Shown here piece after piece: positions 1 through 8,521 of a stretch of DNA of 64,000 nt (positions are counted from its first letter, which is position 1; each line of letters begins with the position of its first letter). The stretch is from contig NZ_JASXSZ010000003.1 of the NCBI RefSeq assembly GCF_030315975.1, positions 62,001-126,000 on the forward strand, read 5' to 3'. The notes under the pieces were generated by a model, which worked only from the letters and a program-made list of their open reading frames with translations, searched no databases and had not been told where the DNA came from. The position numbers and the translations under genes were made by a program. This DNA is from Microbacterium candidum. GTDB taxonomy: Bacteria > Actinomycetota > Actinomycetes > Actinomycetales > Microbacteriaceae.

Positions 1-755
1 CGGCGAAGATCGATCCGATCGTGCGCGCCCTCGCTGCGGCGCATGCGCGCGGCACCGAAGTCGTCCTCGTGTCGTCCGGTGCGATCGCGACGGGGATGCC
101 GTTCCTGGCGCTCGAATCCCGGCCTACTGACCTCGCGACGCAGCAGGCGGCGGCGGCGGTCGGACAGAACGTCCTCATCTACCGGTATCAGAAGGCTCTG
201 CGCGAGTTCGGGATCGTGGCCGGACAGGTGCTCCTGACCGCCGGCGACTTCGAGGATCCGACGCACCGTTCGAACGCGCGGCGCGCGATGGAGCGCCTGC
301 TCGGACTCCGCATCCTGCCGATCGTGAACGAGAACGACACCGTCGCGACCCACGAGATCCGCTTCGGCGACAACGACCGGCTCGCCGCGCTCGTCGCGCA
401 GCTCGTAGGGGCCGACGGACTGGTGCTGCTGAGCGACATCGACTGCCTCTACACGAAGCCGCCGGAGGAGCCGGGCGCCGAGCCGATCCCGACGGTGCCG
501 TTCGCGGCCGATCTCGGCGGGTTCGAGTTCGGTTCGACGGTCGTCAACAGCGTGGGCACCGGGGGAGCGGCGACGAAGGCCTCCGCGGCGCGGATGGCGG
601 CGGCCTCCGGGGTCGGCACGCTCGTCACGAGCGCCGATCTGGTCGACGACGCGCTGTCCGGTGCGGATGTGGGCACCTGGTTCGTGCCGGATGCTGAGGC
701 GGTCATGCTCGTGGCGACCGGGCCCGTGCACACCGCCGATAAACTGGCCGGATGA
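1..755 (+). CDS. proB: glutamate 5-kinase, 5' end missing
   Basis: Phosphorylates the gamma-carboxylate of glutamate with ATP, the first step of proline synthesis in the cytosol. The frame is open from base 3, so the gene begins outside the window. Visible amino-acid-kinase motifs are VLVSSGAIATG near the start, the IVNENDTV and FGDNDRLAALVA stretches, LLSDIDCLYT, and GTGGAATKASAA for nucleotide binding. The protein ends soon after the kinase fold, without the C-terminal PUA domain (roughly 100 residues) of the E. coli enzyme, so this is the short form. The stop overlaps the proA start as ATGA (752-755), indicating translational coupling. Confidence 0.95.
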   Translation, partial: AKIDPIVRALAAAHARGTEVVLVSSGAIATGMPFLALESRPTDLATQQAAAAVGQNVLIYRYQKALREFGIVAGQVLLTAGDFEDPTHRSNARRAMERLLGLRILPIVNENDTVATHEIRFGDNDRLAALVAQLVGADGLVLLSDIDCLYTKPPEEPGAEPIPTVPFAADLGGFEFGSTVVNSVGTGGAATKASAARMAAASGVGTLVTSADLVDDALSGADVGTWFVPDAEAVMLVATGPVHTADKLAG

Positions 756-2017
756 TCCCGACCGCAACGACGGCGACTTCTGCGCGCGAGCGGATGCTGC
801 TCGCGAAGGATGCCGCGCGCCAGATCGGACTCCTCTCCGACGAGCGCAAGCGCGACGCGCTACTGGGCATCGCGGGCGCCCTCGAAACCGCGGCCGCGGC
901 CATCGTCTCGGCCAACGACGAAGATCTCCGGCGGGGCCGGGCCAACGGCCTGTCCGACGGCCTCCTCGACCGACTGCGCCTCGACGACGTGCGTGTGGCC
1001 GCCCTGGCCGCCGCCGTGCGCGACGTCGCCGCCCTGCCCGACCCCGTCGGCCGTGTGCTCGACGAGCGAGTCCTCCCGAGTGGCGTACGGCTGCAGAAGG
1101 TCTCGGTGCCGTTCGGCGTCGTCGGCTCGATCTACGAGGCGCGCCCGAACGTCACGGTCGACATCGCGGCGCTCGCACTGCGCTCGGGCAACGCCGTCGT
1201 GCTGCGCGGCGGAACGGCGGCCGAGAGGTCGAACGCCGCCCTCGTCGCAGTGATGCGAGACGGCCTGGCGGCGCAGGGCATCGACCCGGAAGCCATTCAG
1301 ACGGTCGACGACTTCGGCCGCGAGGGCGCGCACGAGCTCATGAACGCCCGAGGGATCGTGGACGTCCTCGTGCCGCGCGGGAGCGCGCAGCTCATCGAGA
1401 CGGTCGTGACCGAGTCGTCGGTCCCGGTCATCGAGACCGGTGCCGGCGTCGTCCACATCGTCCTCGACGAGTCGGCGCCGCTGGAATGGGCGCGCGACAT
1501 CGTCGTGAACGCCAAGGTCCAGCGGCCGAGTGTGTGCAACGCGGTCGAGACGGTCCTCGTCGTGGGCGAGGCATCCCGGTTGGTCGGACCGGTCGTCGAG
1601 GCGCTGCAGGATGCGGGTGTCACGGTGCACGGCGATGCCGCCGTCGCCGCTCTCGCCCCCGGTATCGTCCCCGCGACGGAGGCCGACTGGGAGACCGAGT
1701 ACATGAGCCTCGATCTCGCGATGCACGCCGTCGCCGACCTCGACGAGGCGCTCGAGCACATCCGCCGCTATTCGACGCACCACACCGAATCGATCATCAC
1801 CGCGGACGACGCGAACGCCGAACGGTTCCTCGCCGAGGTGGACTCGGCCGTGGTCATGGCGAACGCCTCGACGCGCTTCACGGATGGCGGGGAGTTCGGG
1901 TTCGGCGCCGAGGTCGGCATCTCTACGCAGAAGCTGCATGCCAGAGGCCCGATGGGCCTCGCCGAATTGACGAGCACGAAGTGGCTCGCGCGCGGCTCCG
2001 GACAAGTCCGGGCCTGA
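752..2017 (+). CDS. proA: glutamate-5-semialdehyde dehydrogenase (gamma-glutamyl phosphate reductase)
   Basis: NADPH-dependent reduction of gamma-glutamyl phosphate to glutamate semialdehyde, the step after ProB. At 421 residues it has the usual family length. The catalytic cysteine is Cys262 in QRPSVCNAVET, and the N-terminal region carries the cofactor-domain stretch YEARPNVTVDIAALALRSGN. The ATG start overlaps the proB stop by 4 bases, so the two form one operon and probably one enzyme complex, as known for ProB and ProA elsewhere. Confidence 0.97.
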   Translation: MIPTATTATSARERMLLAKDAARQIGLLSDERKRDALLGIAGALETAAAAIVSANDEDLRRGRANGLSDGLLDRLRLDDVRVAALAAAVRDVAALPDPVGRVLDERVLPSGVRLQKVSVPFGVVGSIYEARPNVTVDIAALALRSGNAVVLRGGTAAERSNAALVAVMRDGLAAQGIDPEAIQTVDDFGREGAHELMNARGIVDVLVPRGSAQLIETVVTESSVPVIETGAGVVHIVLDESAPLEWARDIVVNAKVQRPSVCNAVETVLVVGEASRLVGPVVEALQDAGVTVHGDAAVAALAPGIVPATEADWETEYMSLDLAMHAVADLDEALEHIRRYSTHHTESIITADDANAERFLAEVDSAVVMANASTRFTDGGEFGFGAEVGISTQKLHARGPMGLAELTSTKWLARGSGQVRA

Positions 2018-2022
2018 CGACA

Positions 2023-2028
2023 TAGACT
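2023..2028 (+). promoter_or_regulatory. probable promoter -10 (TAGACT) for the 2071 gene and nadD cluster
   Basis: TAGACT sits 6 bases after the proA stop. A weak -35 match (CGGACA, 1999-2004) lies 18 bases upstream. Transcription would begin near 2035, giving a leader of about 35 bases that carries a CGGAG ribosome-binding site before ATG 2071. This suggests the 2071-4474 genes can be transcribed independently of proBA. Confidence 0.4.
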
Positions 2029-2070
2029 GAGAGATGCGCCCCGCGCATCCGAAACCGAAACGGAGCCCCG

Positions 2071-2295
2071 ATGTCCATCGCCACGCTGATCGCCTTCGCA
2101 GCCGCTGAGGCCGAGCACTCCGGAAACGCTGCTCTCGAGACGATCATCTTCCCGATCATCGCGATCTCGTCGTTCGTGTTCCTTGCGCTCGTCACGATGT
2201 CCTACCGCAATGTCTCCAACCGTCACGCCCACAAGGCCGAGGCCTACGCCAAGGCGCACGCCGACGACCTGCAGCAGACGGGGCACGGGCACTAA
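2071..2295 (+). CDS. small single-pass membrane protein of unknown function
   Basis: A 74-residue protein with one hydrophobic segment at about residues 25-43 (TIIFPIIAISSFVFLALVT), then a basic, His- and Ala-rich tail ending GHGH. I do not recognise a characterised function. It sits between proA and nadD with an independent promoter-like hexamer and a clear ribosome-binding site (CGGAG), and ends 9 bases before nadD, so it is probably the first gene of the nadD operon. The His-rich C-terminus could bind metal, but that is speculation. Confidence 0.8.
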   Translation: MSIATLIAFAAAEAEHSGNAALETIIFPIIAISSFVFLALVTMSYRNVSNRHAHKAEAYAKAHADDLQQTGHGH

Positions 2296-2304
2296 GGCGA
2301 CCGA

Positions 2305-2901
2305 ATGACGGTGACGCGGACCCGGCGCATCGGGGTCATGGGTGGGACGTTCGATCCCATCCACAATGGACACCTCGTCGCGGCCAGCGAGGTCGCGCAG
2401 TCCTTCGACCTCGACGAAGTCGTCTTCGTACCCACGGGCGAACCGTGGCAGAAGACGAAGGTGACCGACAGCGAGCACCGCTATCTGATGACGGTGGTGG
2501 CCACCGCATCCAATCCGCGCTTCACGGTGAGCCGCGTCGACATCGACCGCCCGGGTCCCACGTACACGATCGACACTCTCCGCGATCTGCGGGCGCAGCG
2601 CCCTGGTGCAGAGCTCTTCTTCATCACCGGCGCAGACGCCGTAGCGCAGATTCTCAGCTGGAGGGACCATCATGAACTGTGGGAGCTGGCGCACTTCGTC
2701 GCCGTCTCGCGGCCCGGTCACGTGCTGAGCACGGATGGTCTGCCCGCTGACGGCGTGAGTCAGCTCGAAGTTCCCGCCCTCGCGATCTCGTCCACGGACT
2801 GCCGGGATCGCGTCGGCCGAGGCCACCCCGTGTGGTATCTCGTCCCCGACGGTGTCGTCCAGTACATCGCGAAGCATCATCTCTATCGGAGCCCAGCATG
2901 A
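2305..2901 (+). CDS. nadD: nicotinate-mononucleotide adenylyltransferase
   Basis: Transfers AMP from ATP to nicotinate mononucleotide, making deamido-NAD. The protein (198 residues) has the nucleotidyltransferase signature [11 protein letters not shown] at residues 13-23 and the C-terminal ISST motif followed by a [13 protein letters not shown] stretch typical of NadD. The stop overlaps the next gene's start as ATGA. Linkage to rsfS two genes downstream is a widely conserved bacterial arrangement. Confidence 0.96.
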   Translation: MTVTRTRRIGVMGGTFDPIHNGHLVAASEVAQSFDLDEVVFVPTGEPWQKTKVTDSEHRYLMTVVATASNPRFTVSRVDIDRPGPTYTIDTLRDLRAQRPGAELFFITGADAVAQILSWRDHHELWELAHFVAVSRPGHVLSTDGLPADGVSQLEVPALAISSTDCRDRVGRGHPVWYLVPDGVVQYIAKHHLYRSPA

Positions 2902-4091
2902 GCACACCCGACCAGTCGGACACCTCTCAGCTCACGCGGAAGCAGATGCGCGAGCAGCAGCGCGAGACCGGTGCCGTGCCCATCGCCGTGCCGCAGAACG
3001 CGGCCGCGGCGCCCGTCGCGTATCCGCCCGTGCCTCCGCTGCCGCGACCGGCCGAGCCGGCAGTTCTTCCGCCCGCACCCGTCCCGGACGCGAGCGTCGA
3101 CCTCGGCGTGTCCCCGCTGACCCGCCGTCAGGCCCGTCAGCAGGAGCGGATCCGCACCGCCTCGGTCCCCGTGATCACCCCCGAGGTCGCCGCCGCCCAC
3201 ACCGCCGCCATGGCGGCGTCCGCGGCGGCCGCCGCCCCGCAGTCGGCATTCGCGCCCATCACGACGCCGACCGCGCCGGCGAGCGAGCCCGATACGCTCA
3301 CGGCGGCATCGTCGCTCCGGTCGCTGTTCGACACGACGGACGAGCACGCCCCGGTCGCGGCTCCCGAAGCGCCGCGCACCGACTCCGCCGATCCCTTCTC
3401 GTCACTGGGGGGAGGCATCACCCCGCCGCCGGCTCCGACGGGCGACCGTCCCACGGTGGGCAGCGCTTTCGGCGCGGCGCTCATCGGAGGCGCGCCTGCC
3501 CCTTCGGCACCGGCGGCCGACCCGGCACCTGCCGTTGCGTCGGCACCGGTCGCCCCCGCGCCCAAGGCGCCCACGCCGACGCCTCCCGCTCCGTCGCCCG
3601 CCTCGACGCCGGCGGTGCGCGCTTCCGAGCCCGCTGCCGACCAGGCGGACGACCCGTTCGAGAGAGTCCTCTCGCGGGACACCTCGAGCGGCAGCACGGG
3701 GGCATCTCCGCACACTTTGATCGTCTCGCAGAACCCGACCGCGGGTCCGATCTCGGCGCCGCTGTCGGGCACCGGCGAGGTGCTCGTGACGGGCACCTAC
3801 GCGCTGCCCGACGGACTCGGCTCGCTCGGTCACGTTCCCGGCGCTGCCGACGGCAAGGAGGTCGACGCGACTCTCGTCGACGGCGAGCTGCCGGTCCATT
3901 CGTCGCCCACGCCGATCGCGGCGAGTGCCGCCGTCAGCACGGCGAAGGGGCAGGACGAGCTCATCCGCCCTCCGGCACCGGAGAAGGGCAGCAAACTCAT
4001 GCTGACCCTCGCCATCACGGCCGGCGCGCTGGCGCTCGCGCTCGTGGGCGTTCTCATCGTCGCGTTCGCCACGGGGGTGTTCTCGCAGTGA
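2898..4091 (+). CDS. Pro/Ala-rich protein with a single C-terminal membrane anchor
   Basis: 397 residues when started at the ATG that overlaps the nadD stop; an upstream in-frame codon at 2832 would lie inside nadD and is unlikely. The N-terminus is charged ([15 protein letters not shown]), and a second [14 protein letters not shown] copy of that motif occurs near residue 75. Most of the middle is low-complexity Ala/Pro/Thr. One hydrophobic segment ([24 protein letters not shown]) closes the protein with only a few residues after it, which looks like a tail-anchored topology. No catalytic domain is visible. The GTGA overlap with rsfS indicates translational coupling. Function unknown. Confidence 0.8.
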   Translation: MSTPDQSDTSQLTRKQMREQQRETGAVPIAVPQNAAAAPVAYPPVPPLPRPAEPAVLPPAPVPDASVDLGVSPLTRRQARQQERIRTASVPVITPEVAAAHTAAMAASAAAAAPQSAFAPITTPTAPASEPDTLTAASSLRSLFDTTDEHAPVAAPEAPRTDSADPFSSLGGGITPPPAPTGDRPTVGSAFGAALIGGAPAPSAPAADPAPAVASAPVAPAPKAPTPTPPAPSPASTPAVRASEPAADQADDPFERVLSRDTSSGSTGASPHTLIVSQNPTAGPISAPLSGTGEVLVTGTYALPDGLGSLGHVPGAADGKEVDATLVDGELPVHSSPTPIAASAAVSTAKGQDELIRPPAPEKGSKLMLTLAITAGALALALVGVLIVAFATGVFSQ

Positions 4092-4474
4092 CCGCCACGA
4101 AGCAGGGCGTCGAGATGGCGCAGATCGCGGCGCGCGCCGCCGACGGTAAGGGCGGCGAGGACCTCCTCGCACTGGACGTCAGCGAGCCGCTGCCGCTCGT
4201 CGACGTGTTCCTCCTGGTCACCGGCCGCAGCGAGCGCAACGTCGCCGCGATCGCCGACGAGGTGGAGGAGCAGCTGCTCCTCGCGGGCTACAAGCGGGTC
4301 CGCCGTGAGGGCCGCAACGAGGCCCGCTGGGTGCTCCTCGACTTCGGCGACCTCGTCGTGCACGTCTTCCACGAGCAGGAGCGCGTCTACTACGGGCTCG
4401 AGCGCCTGTGGAAGGACTGCCCGACGGTGCCGCTCGACCTGCCCGCCCCTGCGGTGGCCGGGACTGCCGAGTAA
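4088..4474 (+). CDS. rsfS: ribosome silencing factor RsfS
   Basis: Binds ribosomal protein uL14 on the large subunit and blocks subunit joining under nutrient stress. The 128-residue product matches the family length and carries the core DVSEPLPLVDVFLLVTGRSERN, the GRNEARWVLLDFGDLVVHVF strand-turn region and the YYGLERLWKD ending. The GTG start overlaps the upstream stop (GTGA, 4088-4091). Coupling to nadD is the common bacterial arrangement. Confidence 0.96.
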   Translation: MTATKQGVEMAQIAARAADGKGGEDLLALDVSEPLPLVDVFLLVTGRSERNVAAIADEVEEQLLLAGYKRVRREGRNEARWVLLDFGDLVVHVFHEQERVYYGLERLWKDCPTVPLDLPAPAVAGTAE

Positions 4475-4494
4475 CGTCACTTCCTGCCGGCAGC

Positions 4495-4920
4495 TCACTG
4501 CAGGCAGAACTCGTTCCCCTCGGGATCGCGCATCTGGTAGTAGTGCTCGGGCCACGGGCCCCACATCTGGTCGACCAGCCGGACAACCTCGGCGCCGAGG
4601 GCCACGAGCCGTTCGCACTCGGCATCCAGTTCCGCCGGCGTCGGACGACGTCCCGGTGTCGCGGAGACATCGAGGTGGATGCGGTTTCGGCCGTCCTTGG
4701 GGCGATCGGCATGATGGAAGAACAGTCGCAGACCGACATGCGCCGGATCCTCCGCGAGGGCGACTTTCGCGAGGTCTTCCTCGGTGAGTCCAGAGGCGAG
4801 GAGCGTCTCCTTCAGCTCGCCGTCGAACACCTGCTCCGGGTAGGCGAAGACGCCGGACCAGAAGCGGGCGAGAGCCTGAGGATCGTTCGCGTAGAACGTG
4901 ATGTTGCCGAGCCCTGCCAT
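4495..4920 (-). CDS. VOC (glyoxalase-like) family protein
   Basis: 141 residues from the ATG at 4920, chosen because a GGGAGG ribosome-binding site lies 5 bases upstream and because MAGLGNITFYANDP is a normal start for the fold; the frame stays open further upstream but would run into the tRNA-Ala promoter. The protein has the paired beta-alpha-beta pattern of vicinal-oxygen-chelate proteins and ends in a typical MRDPEGNEFCLQ. It could be a dioxygenase, lyase or binding protein; the substrate cannot be told. It converges on rsfS with a 20-base gap. Confidence 0.85.
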   Translation of the reverse strand: MAGLGNITFYANDPQALARFWSGVFAYPEQVFDGELKETLLASGLTEEDLAKVALAEDPAHVGLRLFFHHADRPKDGRNRIHLDVSATPGRRPTPAELDAECERLVALGAEVVRLVDQMWGPWPEHYYQMRDPEGNEFCLQ

Positions 4921-5001
4921 GCTGCCTCCCGGGTGTCGGTTCCCGAGCGTACGTATGGGCACCGACATCCGCTCGATTTCGTTTCCGGGCGGCGCATGCA
5001 G

Positions 5002-5020
5002 TAAGCTGAATGAGTTGTCC
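5002..5020 (+). promoter_or_regulatory. probable tRNA-Ala promoter (-10 TAAGCT) with downstream ATGAGTTG
   Basis: TAAGCT at 5002-5007 lies about 35 bases before the mature tRNA-Ala. Two bases after the hexamer comes ATGAGTTG (5010-5017). The tRNA-Asn gene at 63171 has TAAGAT followed, again after two bases, by the same ATGAGTTG, so this is likely a shared stable-RNA promoter layout. No convincing -35 was found by eye. Confidence 0.45.
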
Positions 5021-5042
5021 GGAGCGATCTGGAGCAGCATCC

Positions 5043-5115
5043 GGGCCTGTGGCGCAGCTGGTAGCGCACCTGCATGGCATGCAGGGGGTCAGGGGTTCGA
5101 GTCCCCTCAGGTCCA
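5043..5115 (+). tRNA. tRNA-Ala (anticodon GGC)
   Basis: A complete cloverleaf folds by hand. The acceptor stem is GGGCCTG/CAGGTCC and includes the G3:U70 wobble pair that is the identity mark of alanine tRNAs. The D stem is GCGC/GCGC, the anticodon stem CCTGC/GCAGG with loop ATGGCAT (anticodon GGC), and the T arm AGGGG-TTCGAGT-CCCCT. The discriminator base is A at 5115. CCA is not encoded (the next bases are CCG). Confidence 0.97.
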
Positions 5116-5120
5116 CCGAT

Positions 5121-5156
5121 ACCCCCGTAGTTCCGTGGAACTACGGGGGTTCTTCT
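5121..5156 (+). terminator. intrinsic terminator of tRNA-Ala
   Basis: A perfect 14-base inverted repeat, ACCCCCGTAGTTCC (5121-5134) and GGAACTACGGGGGT (5137-5150), is followed by TCTTCT. It starts 5 bases after the tRNA and should stop transcription before the convergent PhzF-like gene. Confidence 0.85.
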
Positions 5157-5262
5157 GTGCACGGGACGGGCGGTCGAAGCCGGCCGCACCGCGGCCGACC
5201 CTCGTGGGAAGAGCGCAGATCAGGCGAGCGAACGACCGCGCCGCCGTGCGCCCTGCGGCGGG

Positions 5263-6126
5263 TCAGACGATGTCCGCGGTGCCCGTCACGGTGATACCGC
5301 CGTCTGCGGGGATGTCCACCTTCAGAATGCTCGGGCGTCCGACGTGCCGGCCCTGATGGATCGTCAGACGGGCCGGCGGAGCGACCTTGTTCATCGCGCG
5401 CAGATACGCGCCCAGAGATGCCGCCGCTGATCCGGTCGCAGGATCCTCGGTGATCGCACCGACGGGAAACGGGTTCCGTGCCTCGAAGTCGTCGAAGGCA
5501 TCCGTGATCGCGTGGACGACGGTGACGGTGCCCGTCCAGCCCTGCGCATCCATGAGCAAGCGAACGCGCGCCGGATCGAACGTGAACGCGTCGAAGGTGC
5601 CCTGCTCGCGGATGGCGACGATCGGGTGCCAGTTGCCTGCGAACGACTCGCGCAGCGGCAGATCGTCGTCGAGATCCGCCGGGGTGAGCCCCAGGAGTCC
5701 CAGCAGTTCCTCGGCCACGTCGGGCTGGAGCTCCCGGATGAGGGGGGAGACGCTGGTGAAGGATGCCGTGACCTCTCCTCCCGTGGTCATCTGGGTGTCG
5801 ATGACGATCGGTCCCACCGCCGTCTCGAACGTGAATTCTCCGACGCCCCTGTCGGTCGCGAGGAGCACCGCAGCAGCGATCGTCGCGTGTCCGCAGAACG
5901 GGACCTCGGCGCCCGGCGAGAAATAGCGGATCCGAAGGTGTCGCCGATCCTCGTCGACGGCCGGATCGACGATGAACGCGGACTCGGGGTAGCCCAGTCG
6001 GGCAGCGATCGTCTGCATCCCGGACTCCGTGAGCGCCGAGGCATCCGGGACCACGCCGGCGGGGTTCCCGCCGGTCGGCCCGTCGGCGAACGCGGTCATG
6101 TGCAGGATCGGGATCTCGGTCGACAC
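5263..6126 (-). CDS. PhzF family isomerase-like protein
   Basis: 287 residues with the diaminopimelate-epimerase-like fold of the PhzF family. Visible marks are the N-terminal FADGPTGGNPAGVV, the conserved acidic residue in YPESAF (Glu48, the position of the general acid/base in PhzF), the PGAEVPFCGHATIAAA signature and a C-terminal EDPATGSAA motif. PhzF itself acts in phenazine synthesis; no other phenazine gene is near, so the substrate here is unknown. The GTG start at 6126 has CAGAAT ending 6 bases upstream, the leaderless pattern seen repeatedly in this window. Confidence 0.9.
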   Translation of the reverse strand: MSTEIPILHMTAFADGPTGGNPAGVVPDASALTESGMQTIAARLGYPESAFIVDPAVDEDRRHLRIRYFSPGAEVPFCGHATIAAAVLLATDRGVGEFTFETAVGPIVIDTQMTTGGEVTASFTSVSPLIRELQPDVAEELLGLLGLTPADLDDDLPLRESFAGNWHPIVAIREQGTFDAFTFDPARVRLLMDAQGWTGTVTVVHAITDAFDDFEARNPFPVGAITEDPATGSAAASLGAYLRAMNKVAPPARLTIHQGRHVGRPSILKVDIPADGGITVTGTADIV

Positions 6127-6174
6127 ACCTCCATTCTGTCCGCGGTGCGCCCTGCCGGTTCCCGATCGGCGGGA

Positions 6175-7761
6175 TCACCGGAAGGCGAGCACCTCGTCGC
6201 CGTATGCCGTGCGGAGCGGGGCATCCAGGTCGGACACCATCGTGTCCTCACGGTCGATGACCAGCGTCTGACGGGGAAGGTCGGTCCGTGTCGTGTCGTA
6301 CCGGTCCCAGGTCGGTGCGCCGGGAGCGTCCGGTGCCTTCCCGTGGGCGAACGCCGTCCAGCGGCTCTGCATGCGCTCCGAGATCATCTTGGCGGTACGG
6401 CGCCCGCCGAGGCGGAACGTCGGGTCTTTCGGCCCGCCGTCGAGGTTGCCCCACAGGTAGGGCAGCTCGGTCGCGTGCGTCGCGCCGAGGCCGATGAGTC
6501 GCAGGAACGGCGCGGCGTGGTCGAAGCGGTACAGCCACACGTCGGCGATCGTGCTGTGTCCTTCTGCGACCCACACGGTAGGCATGCGGAAGCCGATGTC
6601 GCGAGCGATGCCGAGACCGATGCTGCGGTGCCGGGCGTTCTCGTAGGCGGCCTGCACCTGCGCGAGGCTCGGAGGCGTGAGCGCCGGGTTGTCGGCGGCC
6701 ATGTCGCCGAACATCTGCTGGATGCGGTCGTCGGTGATCGGGATCAGCGGCGACTTCATGAACCGGAACAGGGACGCCTCATCCCTGTTGGTGCCGATCA
6801 TGATCGGGACGGGCAGTCCGCGTCCTTCGCGCAGCACGAGCGCGGGCGGTTCGGGGAGAAAGTCGCCATCGACGACGGGAGCGAAGGCGAGAGTGCCGGG
6901 AGCGGATGCGGGGATGTCGGCGTAGACAGCCATCGCAGCCTCGACGACATCGCCTGCGGGTGCCGCGCGCAACATGTCTGCGGCGGCAGCACCGTCGGAC
7001 AGATCGATGGCGAGTTGACGGACGAAGCGCGCGGCGACCTCCTGGGCCCGGCCGATGCCGTACACGCTCGAAGCGGGCGACGACTGAGCGATGGCGCGGT
7101 GGAACAAGCCCTCCGCGGCGGGAGTGGCGAGGAGAGTCGTGACCAGGCCGCCGCCCGCGGACTCGCCGAAGACGGTGACGCGATTCGGATCGCCGCCGAA
7201 CGCGCTCACGTTGTCACGCACCCAGGCCAGCGCCAGCAGCACATCCTTCAGAGCGAGGTTGCGGTCGAAGCCGGCATCCGGCAGCAGACCGGCGAGGTCG
7301 AGGAACCCGAACGCTCCCAGCCGGTAGTTGATCGTGACGACGACGACATCGCCCCTCGTGACGAGGGAGGTCGCGTCGAAGAGCGGCTGGCTGGATGAGC
7401 CGAATGTATAGGCTCCGCCGTGGAGCCAGACCATGACCGGCAGCGGCGACTCAGCGGGCGTGTCGGGAGCCCAGACGTTCAAGGAGAGGCAGTCCTCGTT
7501 CATGGATGCGTCTTCGCCGAGCGGGACGGCGGGGTTGAGGCGCTGCGGGCAGACCGGTCCGAAGGCCGTCGCATCGACCTCGCGATCGGCTGCGATCGCG
7601 GGCACCGGATCGCGCCAGCGCAACGGTCCGGCGGGAGCCTGCGCGAACCGGATGCCTCGCCACACGCGAACGCCGCCGGTGACGGTGCCGCGGAAGGTGC
7701 CCGCGGGTGCGGGTGCCAGACAGGTGTCGGCGGGGACTGCGGACGAGATCGCGTGCGACAT
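6175..7761 (-). CDS. type B carboxylesterase (para-nitrobenzyl esterase-like)
   Basis: 528 residues from ATG 7761, which has a purine-rich ribosome-binding site (GAAAGAAG) upstream; the open frame continues upstream through the neighbouring gene but is not coding. Alpha/beta-hydrolase features are the oxyanion loop in MVWLHGGAYTFGS, the nucleophile elbow GESAGGG near residue 200, and a His in THATELPYLWGNL near residue 428. There is no signal peptide, so it is probably cytosolic. A second, diverged type B esterase lies at 42381-43817. The natural substrate is unknown. Confidence 0.92.
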   Translation of the reverse strand: MSHAISSAVPADTCLAPAPAGTFRGTVTGGVRVWRGIRFAQAPAGPLRWRDPVPAIAADREVDATAFGPVCPQRLNPAVPLGEDASMNEDCLSLNVWAPDTPAESPLPVMVWLHGGAYTFGSSSQPLFDATSLVTRGDVVVVTINYRLGAFGFLDLAGLLPDAGFDRNLALKDVLLALAWVRDNVSAFGGDPNRVTVFGESAGGGLVTTLLATPAAEGLFHRAIAQSSPASSVYGIGRAQEVAARFVRQLAIDLSDGAAAADMLRAAPAGDVVEAAMAVYADIPASAPGTLAFAPVVDGDFLPEPPALVLREGRGLPVPIMIGTNRDEASLFRFMKSPLIPITDDRIQQMFGDMAADNPALTPPSLAQVQAAYENARHRSIGLGIARDIGFRMPTVWVAEGHSTIADVWLYRFDHAAPFLRLIGLGATHATELPYLWGNLDGGPKDPTFRLGGRRTAKMISERMQSRWTAFAHGKAPDAPGAPTWDRYDTTRTDLPRQTLVIDREDTMVSDLDAPLRTAYGDEVLAFR

Positions 7762-7790
7762 GGTGCTTCTTTCGTTTCTCGTGGGCTTCG

Positions 7791-8468
7791 TCAGGCGGCG
7801 ACCTGCTGGACGACGTGCGCTCCCTCGTTGATCGCGAGGATCGCGAAGAGGACCGTCATGATCGCGGCGTTGTGCGTGATCAAGCCGACCTTCACGTGTC
7901 CGAGCGCCCGCGTCATCCGCGCCGACCCCGTGCCCGCGAGGACGGTGGGGACGATGAGTCCGATCGACCCGACGACGGCGAGGGCCACGCAGACCGCGGC
8001 GGCGATGAGAGGCTGCGTGTGCGCGGAACCGATCAGCGCGCCACCCTTCAACTCGAGCGGGATGTTCTTGGCGTTCGTGACGGCCATCAGGAGGCCCAGG
8101 CCAGCGGCGCGCACGGGCGTGATGGTGTCGACGGCGGCGAGCCAGCCGGGAGTCTTCGGGACTGCTCCCGCTCGCGGCCGGGCGTGCCAGCTCAGCACCG
8201 ACAGCACCGCGAACCCTGCCGTGAGCAGGCTGGCGAGGACCAGCATCACGGTCGTCCGTCCCGCGGCCGCTGAGGCGCTCCCGCCAGACGCCGCCCCGAT
8301 GGCGACGAACCCGAGTGTGACGAGAGCGAACGCCCCCGTGTAGGCGGGCGCCGCCGTGCGGCCGCGCGCCGACAGCAGGATCGCCACGACCGCGACGATC
8401 GGCAGAGGGGACACCGCGATCCCGACGGCGAGAGGGAGCAGCTGGTTCAGCGCGTTCATGACGGTCAT
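7791..8468 (-). CDS. Sap/GAP family multi-pass membrane protein
   Basis: 225 residues with about six hydrophobic segments and the LysE-like repeat pattern of the family named after the mycobacterial sulfolipid-1-addressing protein. The start LLPLAVGIAVSPLPIVAVVAIL and the internal MAVTNAKNIPLELKGG are characteristic. Mycobacterial members take part in glycolipid export; here no glycolipid synthesis genes adjoin it, so the cargo is unknown. It ends 29 bases before the esterase and may be cotranscribed with it. A second possible start is Met4 (8459). Confidence 0.8.
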   Translation of the reverse strand: MTVMNALNQLLPLAVGIAVSPLPIVAVVAILLSARGRTAAPAYTGAFALVTLGFVAIGAASGGSASAAAGRTTVMLVLASLLTAGFAVLSVLSWHARPRAGAVPKTPGWLAAVDTITPVRAAGLGLLMAVTNAKNIPLELKGGALIGSAHTQPLIAAAVCVALAVVGSIGLIVPTVLAGTGSARMTRALGHVKVGLITHNAAIMTVLFAILAINEGAHVVQQVAA

Positions 8469-8521
8469 CCGTTTCGAGTCCTGGCGATGCGAGGAGGGAT
8501 CCTCGCTGCCACGACGAGACG

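Noticed and set aside
4495..5040. Longer start for the VOC gene at 5040
   Set aside because: It would run through the tRNA-Ala promoter and lacks a ribosome-binding site; ATG 4920 has GGGAGG and the normal family N-terminus.
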